Positions 37,071-44,400 of a stretch of 64,000 nt of DNA are shown piece by piece. The position numbers and the translations under genes were made by a program. Source of the stretch: Acestrorhynchus altus (taxonomy: Eukaryota; Chordata; Actinopteri; Characiformes; Acestrorhynchidae); NCBI GenBank assembly GCA_034509495.1, contig CM067506.1:19464853-19528852 (forward strand), given 5' to 3'. The notes below the pieces were generated by a model. That model was given only the letters and a program-made list of their open reading frames with translations. It was not told the DNA's origin and did no database searches. How positions within the stretch are numbered: position 1 is the stretch's first letter; each line of letters begins with the position of its first letter.

Positions 37071-39035
37071 TCATCGTCCGCAGCCAAAAGTCTTGTTCCA
37101 CTCTTCGTAAAGCTCAAGGTCTTTGGGAGACACACTGGGACGCACAGTCTTAAGAGCCTCCTGGAAGTCGCAGTACAGTATAGGCCGCACCTGCTCAGCA
37201 GTGATGGTGGCGATATCACTGAGCTGGATGCTGCGAATTGGGCCGAGTGCTGCCTCACGACACAGTTGTGTCATATCAGCCCCTGAGAACCCCTCTGTGC
37301 CTGACACCACTTTCTCAAGCTCCTCAGACCCTAACTGGCTCTTCTCTAGGGTCATCAGATTGGTCACTATCTGACGACGAGCGGCAGCTTCCGGAAGAGG
37401 AATGTAGAGCCGTTTGGCAAGACGACGGCGAGCAGCTTCATCAATCTCCTGTGGCCGATTGGTGGCTCCCACCACCAAGATACGATCTTCAGAGGAGGTG
37501 GCAGCTCCATCGAGCTGGACAAGGAACTCAGTCTTAATTCGGCGAGATGAGTCGTGTTCTCCATCCGTACGCTGAGAAAGCAGGGAGTCAATCTCATCAA
37601 TGAAAATAACCGCTGGTTGATGGCATCGGGCAATTGCAAAGAGTGCCCTCACCATCTTCTCCCCCTCCCCCACCCACTTAGATGTGAGCGAGGAGGCGCT
37701 GATGCTGAAAAACGTGGCTCCAGACTGGCAGGCTATGCACTTGCCTATGAGTGTTTTCCCTGTGCCTGGGGGGCCAAATAGGAGGATACCTTTAGGTGGA
37801 CCTCTCAGGCCAGTGAAAATATCTGGCCTCAGCATGGGCCACACTACAATCTCTTTAATGGTGGTCTTGGCAAACTCAAGGCCAGCAATATCATCCCAAG
37901 CCACTGGTGGGCCGTGGTCCATAATTTCACTCATGATCAGTTCAATTATCTTGGGCTCAAAATTCTTTAGTCTCTCATCAATGGGCTGGGTGTCTTGGGC
38001 TGGGTCATCCCTGCCTTCCTCCTCCTGTCTTGGCATTGGTGAGACAAATTTGGAGTGGGTCCCTCGTGACCGGTTTGCTCCAAGGCACTTTTTGGTTATG
38101 GTGGCCACACTAGCTGAGGAGCCCCGATGGCCCTGATATGAATGCTTTTTCTGCTGGTCAACAATAAGCTGCTCTCGGGCCGTTTTAAAATTTGTGCCAG
38201 GAGCCTCCTCCCTTCTCTGTCCACCTCCTCCATGTTCTTGTCCTCCTTGGTATGGAAATGGGCCTCTGCTACTTTCAGTTCCTGAACTGTAGAAGTTCTT
38301 CCTCTTGGAAGGATTTGTAGAGGAGAAGAACACAGACTGGTGATTGTTTGCACTGGACGTACTTGCATTGCTATAACTGGATTGTGGAAAAGAGCTGGAG
38401 TTAACTGGGGATTTATGACCAAAAAGTGGTCCCACCCCTACCTGACCCTTTGCAATGTTCTGGTCTGAAGAAAGGACAACTGGTGCAGCATTCCTGCCTT
38501 TGGCCCTCTCTGTGGCAACACTTGTAAAGTTACTCACTACACTTACAGGCTCTGCATGCTCTGATTTCAATCCACTGGCAAAACCAGACCCCATGTTGCA
38601 TTTGCCCTCATTCTTGTTCACCTCTACACCCACAATGGTGTTAGCATCATCTGAACCCACAGAGAGTTTGCTGTCCTCTGCCCTGGCCTGCATCATCCTC
38701 TGCACACACGGCAGGCTGAACACATTCTCTGTCGTTAGGGACGACTTCCATTTGTCACTGTGGTTTTTCTGATTGCGAGCCAGGTGCAGGGCGCTGTCAG
38801 CGTAGTTGTTGAGCCCTGTGCGCTGGTCGTCTGAGTCCAGGACTGAAGCATAGCGCTCAGAGTAGGTCCTGAGCAGGCTGGCAGCTCCGGCCGGAGAGAG
38901 CTCGGCACTCGCCCATGCATACTGAATGGACAGGATATGTGCCCGATAAGCATCGGCCGTCTGTTCAGGTGTGTATGTGCCAGATGAAATGTCAAAGGAC
39001 CTCCTCTGCCACTCGTCCAGGTGTGCGCTGCTCAT
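37071..39035 (-). CDS. FIGNL1: Fidgetin-like 1 AAA+ ATPase (FIGNL1)
   Basis: One uninterrupted 654-aa frame, as in other vertebrates where the FIGNL1 coding region is a single exon. The N-terminal half is low-complexity with an FKTA motif (residues 283-286), equivalent to the FxxA motif that binds RAD51. A PIDERLKNFEPKIIELIMSE linker leads to the AAA+ domain. That domain has Walker A GPPGTGKT (421-428), Walker B VIFIDEID (476-483), sensor-1 VVGATNRP (521-528) and arginine-finger region RRRLAKR (536-542). The C-terminus has the VPS4-type helix ending EEWNKTFGCGR. FIGNL1 strips RAD51/DMC1 from DNA during homologous recombination and meiosis in the nucleus; it is also described in microtubule regulation. 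All catalytic residues are present. The start codon is the first ATG after a splice acceptor at 39053-39054. Confidence 0.98.
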   Translation of the reverse strand: MSSAHLDEWQRRSFDISSGTYTPEQTADAYRAHILSIQYAWASAELSPAGAASLLRTYSERYASVLDSDDQRTGLNNYADSALHLARNQKNHSDKWKSSLTTENVFSLPCVQRMMQARAEDSKLSVGSDDANTIVGVEVNKNEGKCNMGSGFASGLKSEHAEPVSVVSNFTSVATERAKGRNAAPVVLSSDQNIAKGQVGVGPLFGHKSPVNSSSFPQSSYSNASTSSANNHQSVFFSSTNPSKRKNFYSSGTESSRGPFPYQGGQEHGGGGQRREEAPGTNFKTAREQLIVDQQKKHSYQGHRGSSASVATITKKCLGANRSRGTHSKFVSPMPRQEEEGRDDPAQDTQPIDERLKNFEPKIIELIMSEIMDHGPPVAWDDIAGLEFAKTTIKEIVVWPMLRPDIFTGLRGPPKGILLFGPPGTGKTLIGKCIACQSGATFFSISASSLTSKWVGEGEKMVRALFAIARCHQPAVIFIDEIDSLLSQRTDGEHDSSRRIKTEFLVQLDGAATSSEDRILVVGATNRPQEIDEAARRRLAKRLYIPLPEAAARRQIVTNLMTLEKSQLGSEELEKVVSGTEGFSGADMTQLCREAALGPIRSIQLSDIATITAEQVRPILYCDFQEALKTVRPSVSPKDLELYEEWNKTFGCGR

Positions 39036-39052
39036 GCCTGGCCTGCTCCAGC
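39036..39052 (-). other. FIGNL1: FIGNL1 5'UTR part of coding exon, with splice acceptor
   Basis: On the minus strand, CACTCCTTAAACAG is followed by GCTGGAGCAGGCCAGGC and the ATG. This is a reasonable acceptor, so the 5'UTR probably starts in an upstream exon near 40.7 kb. Confidence 0.55.
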
Positions 39053-39590
39053 CTGTTTAAGGAGTGGCCACAGGATCAATTAAAAATGAATGGGGTTAGA
39101 AGAGTGCCACGCTACTTGGGGCTTTCTTTGTGCAGCAAACTATGACAATGTATAAATATGTGATTTAATCAAACCAAGTTGCTTTAGTTTCTTTTAAATC
39201 TTGGATTTTTGTTTATTCCTTATTTAACACATAAGAGCGCAGAGCCATATTTAAAAAAAACATAATCTGTTGAATTAACTGAGCAGCCAATTAATAATTT
39301 TTCTTATTGTGGTAGAAAGGTCACATGAGTTCTATAAATATTTTAAGCTTAAAATCCTGATGTGACACATATATGTCACAATTAACAAACTTTTCATCGT
39401 TTAGTTCTAAAAAAATGGGGTCACAACGGGTTTGAATCGATAAATGTGTTGCATTAGACCTTAAACAAAATTCACTCTAAAATGAACTGGTATGGTGGTA
39501 TGGTACTAACCAAGCACACTGGCATTTTATAACGGAGGTCACGTGTGCACACATTCACAAACTGACACATCCAGGATGTTCTGTATAGGT

Positions 39591-39948
39591 CAGGGTACTC
39601 AATCTTTTCTATTTCACGACCCACATGTTTATAACTATAAAGTTTATAACTAGAAACAGCCCAACAAGAAAATTAAATTCAAGTTTTTTTTGTTTCATAA
39701 CATTACTCTGATGTTTAATTATGCCTTGTGTTACTTCTGCTGTGTTATTATTCCTGCATTTCTACACATGTTTATAGAACATTTATCATTTGAACATAAT
39801 TGATCTCTTGAAGTTTTCTTTTATGATTTAATGTGGCATTACCGACACACTATAGATTACTGTTTCCCCTAAAGGATGAGTCCGTGGACCACTAGAGAAT
39901 GTTTCATGGCCCACTGGTGGTCCCCTGCCCACAGGCTGAGAAACCCTG
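39591..39948. mobile_element. hAT-type non-autonomous transposon (MITE) with target-site duplication
   Basis: Ends are inverted repeats: CAGGGTACTCAATCTTTT at left and ACAGGCTGAGAAACCCTG at right (its inverse begins CAGGGTTTCTCAGCC). It is flanked by 8-bp repeats, GTATAGGT (39583-39590) and GTCTATGT (39949-39956), matching at 6 of 8 positions. An 8-bp duplication and CAGGG ends are hallmarks of hAT elements. There is no transposase. Confidence 0.75.
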
Positions 39949-40453
39949 GTCTATGTCACTTATGGACTTTAAGCACAAAGCACTGTAAGGTATTTTCCAT
40001 ATCTTTTAAAGGGTCTGTAACAGGTTAGCGCTTACGGGTTAAGACAACAGTACATAAACCGCACTTTGCTGTACACTACAGTAAGAGTGTAGGTCTCCAC
40101 AGTGTAATCAAAGCTGAAGTGTAAACACAGATGTGATTTTCTATTAGGAAAACCGAAGTACATGTATTTAGCAGTAAATGGGTGATTATATACGCCCTCG
40201 TGATCATATTTCCAGAAACTCTTTACAGGAGAAGGAAAGCCCTTCTAAATTCAAGGTAAAAGCATTTTATTCCAATTGTTTTAATTAGAATGTTGTGAAA
40301 CACTAAAGATCTGGCAAATCCTAACTATCCCAGAAAGTGAAAAAACAGAGTCATTAGAGAAGGAAAATTCAGGTCCAGAGAGTAAAGATCCACCCCAGGA
40401 TTCTGTTCCACTGGTCTGGGCAGGTCTGTAGCAGGTTAACCAACCAACCAACC

Positions 40454-40544
40454 ACACACACACACACAAATTATATATATATATACACACATATATACAT
40501 ACATTTAAACACACAAACACACGCAAACATACACACACATATAC

Positions 40545-40585
<41 letters not shown>
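40454..40585. repeat. Compound (CA)n/(TA)n microsatellite
   Basis: Several CA runs separated by short TATA and ACATACAT units, with the longest CA run at about 40550-40585. Confidence 0.95.
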
Positions 40586-40588
<3 letters not shown>

Positions 40589-40696
40589 TACAGACTCCTG
40601 GGGGTGTTTACTCTCCCTCCTCGCAGTATAACAGCAGTTGTTCCTCAGCATTTCTTCCCTCTGGTTTAAACTTCTGACTCGGGTATGATAACTTAC

Positions 40697-41271
40697 CCCT
40701 GTACGTGGCGGGTTCATAATTTAGTACCAGACCAAATCCGGCTTCACACACCAACAGAAAACACCTCCTCTGAACTTCCCGCCTCTTCCTCCCGCTGCCC
40801 CTGCTCAGAGTGCTGCTGCCCCCGTGCGGTCAGCCGGTGCACTGCCGCTAACCTGCCTTAACCGACACTACAACGCCCACAAGCCCCTGCGGCGCAGCGT
40901 GCGTCTGCACAGATCCACGCTATACGTCAGAGCAGGACGGTGTGGAGGGGCTGCAGACGCTTTACTGACACAGCGCCGGATAAAGGGAGTCTCCGTGGAA
41001 GCGAGCGCAGAGATTCACACACAGCAAAGCCGTCCTCCTCCTCCTCTGGGGACAGGGGACACGGAGTCCCCCCTGATCTGTGTGTGTTAGTGTTCGCTGC
41101 GTTCGTGTGCAGGCGGACCCTCTCTGAGCCATGAGCAGCCCGACCCGGACCGCTTTACTGACGGACAGATAGCGCTAGCCGGTTAGCCAGCGAGGCCCGG
41201 GCTGCAGCGGGACACACAGACACAGACTTACAGTTACAGTGTTACAGGCGACTCTTCTGAACGTTACGCCG
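40697..41271. promoter_or_regulatory. CpG-rich bidirectional promoter of FIGNL1 and TTL (candidate)
   Basis: GC- and CpG-rich stretch between the candidate FIGNL1 exon-1 donor (minus, GTAAGT at 40696-40691) and the TTL start codon (plus, 41272). The two genes point away from each other with only about 570 bp between these marks. It includes the 5'UTRs of both genes. There is no clear TATA box, as expected for CpG promoters. Exact start sites are not visible. Confidence 0.6.
41131..41172 (+). promoter_or_regulatory. TTL: Upstream open reading frame in the TTL 5'UTR
   Basis: ATG at 41131 opens a 13-codon frame (MSSPTRTALLTDR, stop TAG 41170-41172). The sequence before it, GAGCCATGA, is a fair initiation context. 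If the TTL transcript starts upstream, this small frame could lower translation of TTL. Confidence 0.45.
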
Positions 41272-41428
41272 ATGTACACGTTCGTCCTGAGAGATGACAA
41301 TAGCAGCGTGTACGCTGAAGTTTCGCAGATCCTCACCTCCACGGGGAGATGGAGACGCCTGAAGAAGGACAATCCTCGCTTTAACCTGATGCTCGGAGAA
41401 AGAAACCGCTTACCTTTTGGACGACTCG
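41272..41428 (+). CDS. TTL: TTL coding exon 1
   Basis: ATG at 41272-41274, donor GACTCG|GTAAAC. Residues 1-52. The open frame extends upstream without an ATG (a GTG at 41239), so MYTF is the true start. Confidence 0.95.
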
Positions 41429-44400
41429 GTAAACAGAGCACACACACACCCTCATACACTCTGTCTCACCTCCAGAGCCTCACACCCTGTCTCACCTCCA
41501 GAGCCTCACACACCCTGTCTCACCTCCAGAGCATCCCACACACCCTCACACATGCTGTCTCACTTTCACAAATCAACACACACCCTCACACGTCCTGTCT
41601 CACCTCCAGAGCCCCTCACACACCCTGTCTCTCCTCCAGAGCCCCTCACACACCCCGTCTCACCTCCAGAGCCCCTCACGCACCCCGTCTCACCTCCAGA
41701 GCCCCTCACGCACCCCGTCTCACTTCCAGACCCCTACAACACCTGTACATGATTCACTTTGCTTTTATTCACTGAAGTGAAAAGGGCTTATAAAGACACA
41801 CAAGCCAGATTTGATTTTCAGGAAATCCTCACATTTGCCTTCTTTTTTAGATGGACTGATGAAGGGAATTAAGATATTTGTAAGAATTTGACCCATGTTT
41901 TGGTCAGAAACATAGTTGTGGTGATTGTAAATGTTTTCCAGCTTAATGGAATGATTTGGATGTTATTTGTAATGGATAGATTGACATGGGTATTTCCAAG
42001 AATTCTCAAGAAAATATACAGTCCAAATATATGTAAAAAAAATCATTTTTATTATTAATGTATTAAGTAATATGTATTATTAGTATTATTCTAATATTCA
42101 GTAGTATTATTAAACATAGTGTATTTGCATACATGTAATGATGTAATCACCATTCAGTATCTTGGGTTCTGCTTAGCTCAGCTGTTGCGTCACAGACGAG
42201 AGCAGTGCCCTGTAGTGAATACATGCTGACATCTGACTGTCCTTTGATGCCACCAGTGCATAATTCATCGATAGATCCATTCACCTTTTAGCTCTTAAAA
42301 ATATATATCCTCTGCTCATGTAAATGCTCTGTAATTATCATTATGTCTTTCCTAGGTCATGAGCCAGGACTTATGCAGCTGGTCAACTATTACAGAGGGG
42401 CTGACAAGCTGTGTCGCAAAGCATCTCTAGTAAAGTATGTATTTTTCTTTTACCAATGGATGAAACGTCCTACATTTTAAGTAGATTTAGATTTCACTTT
42501 TTTTAATATCTACAGGTTAATAAAGACAAGCCCAGAGCTAAAAGACTCATGTAACTGGTTCCCTGAGTCGTATATAATATATCCAACCAATCTCAACACT
42601 CCCGTGGCTCCTGCCACCAATGGCATCAGTCACCTAAAAAGCAACCCCAAGACGGATGAGCGTGAGGTCTTCCTTGCCTCCTATCATTCCAGAAAGGAAA
42701 ATGGAGAAGGAACAGTGTGGATTGCTAAATCATCTGCTGGAGCAAAAGGTGAGATCTTTATCAGATGTCTATCAACAGAAATGCAGCTCATTTGTGATGT
42801 CACAATTCTAGAAAACTGCATTGGCAGATATTTAAGTTCTTGTGTTTAGTAGTTATTTAGTACTAAACACAAGAACTTTAGTAGTGCATCTGTAGTTTGG
42901 TGTTTGATGAACTAGTGCATCTCGGAAAATGTGAGTACTGTGAGGTTTTTGATCCTTTTACATGAATCTCATATATTTTATTTGTTACATTTAAAGCAAT
43001 ATATAAGGTTTTGTTTTAAAGTTGATAAAGTAATCGATTGAAATTTGAATAAAAATGTTGTGATATTGAGATTCTGGATTTCTGTTTCTCTGAGCTGTAA
43101 GCCAAACTTTAAAGATATCGGCTGATATTTATCCCATTTTCCTGAATAAAGACAAAAGGTCCATTAGTCAAAGAATGCTGCAGTTCCTTAGTAAGCCACT
43201 AGATGGAGCTGTGGACAAAAATGGAACAGTCTAATGGTCTTGTGTGGTGAGATCACTGCAAAGGTCCCGTCTCTTGCAACCAGTGTGAAACTTGAGGGAA
43301 CTTAAATTCAATATTTGAATTCAAGGAAAACTAGCATTTTTTAAAACAAAGTCTGCTCTGGAAACTCGGGTCATGCTGCTTGCCATCAGCAGGATTGGTA
43401 GGTGGCTCTCTCTTCCCAGTCTGATGACGGGCAGCACTGGCATCTGGGGACCCGGTACTTTCCTTGCAGTGATGCAATGGTAGTGGCTGGATACAAATGT
43501 ATCGCACAAAGCGTGTTTTCACCCTCCTAGTGTTGGGAGCATTGTGTGTGATATGGAAAGAGTCCTAATGGGGTTGGCTAATTGACACAAAAAAAACCAA
43601 TGTGTGTACAGAATGTTGTGTATCGTACAGTTCCCTGGCACTTTGTTAATTAATTTTTTTCATGATGTTCTTGCTTTTGTTTAGGGGCTGGAATCTTAAT
43701 ATCTCAGGATGCGAACCAGTTGCTTGAGTTTATTGATAATCAGGGACAGGTCCATGTCATTCAGAAGTACCTGGAGCGGCCTTTGCTACTGGAACCAGGT
43801 CATCGCAAATTTGATATAAGGTACGATTAAACACTACTTCCTGTAACTCTTGTGTCTGTACATTTGTGTGGTTGTGAACATGAGGTACTAAAGTAGATTA
43901 TTGGTTACAATATGTTCATATTCTTCATTAAGGAGCTGGGTGCTTGTTGACCATCAGTACAACATCTACCTGTACCGCGAGGGTGTTCTGAGAACATCCT
44001 CCGAGCCGTACAATAGCTCTGACCTCCAGGATATGACCAGCCACCTGACTAACCACTGCATCCAGAAGGAGCACTCTCAGAACTATGGACGCTATGAGGA
44101 GGGCAATGAGATGTTCTTTGATGAGTTTAGGCAGTACCTGCTGAGTGTTCACAACGTTGCCATGGAAACATCCATCTTACCTCAAATAAAGCAGATAATA
44201 AGGTATGACATGCATGCAGAGCCATCAGTTCCTTGATAAGACAAGCTTCAGACATCCTTCTGATCAGACAGGAAACTTGTAATTAATAATTTTACATTAA
44301 CTTGTAAAACCAGGCTGGATGTACATGAAATTTCATTGTACTTGGAATTTAGTTGATTTACCAACAATATTGTTGCATATCTTTTAGCATGTTTCTTTTA

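Larger units (their letters stand above)
39053..40696 (-). other. FIGNL1: FIGNL1 intron 1 (inferred)
   Basis: AT-rich and non-coding. It contains a hAT-type MITE (39591-39948) and a compound CA microsatellite (40454-40585). The donor is the GTAAGT (minus strand) at 40696-40691. Confidence 0.5.
42749..43684 (+). other. TTL: TTL intron 3
   Basis: Contains a perfect 18-bp inverted repeat (42834-42878) and one copy of the dispersed repeat (about 43505-43575). About 43270-43320 also resembles 62140-62180 (both contain TGAGGGAACT-x-AAATTCAAT). Confidence 0.65.

Noticed and set aside
38096..38772. Frames in and opposite FIGNL1
   Set aside because: Shadows of the intact 654-codon FIGNL1 frame.
41440..41742. 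Regularly spaced repeats resembling a CRISPR array
   Set aside because: Units are tandem with no unique spacers, in a vertebrate intron; a minisatellite.
41239..41775. 178-codon frame starting before TTL exon 1
   Set aside because: Starts at GTG, not ATG, and runs past the exon-1 donor into the minisatellite; only 41272-41428 is TTL coding.
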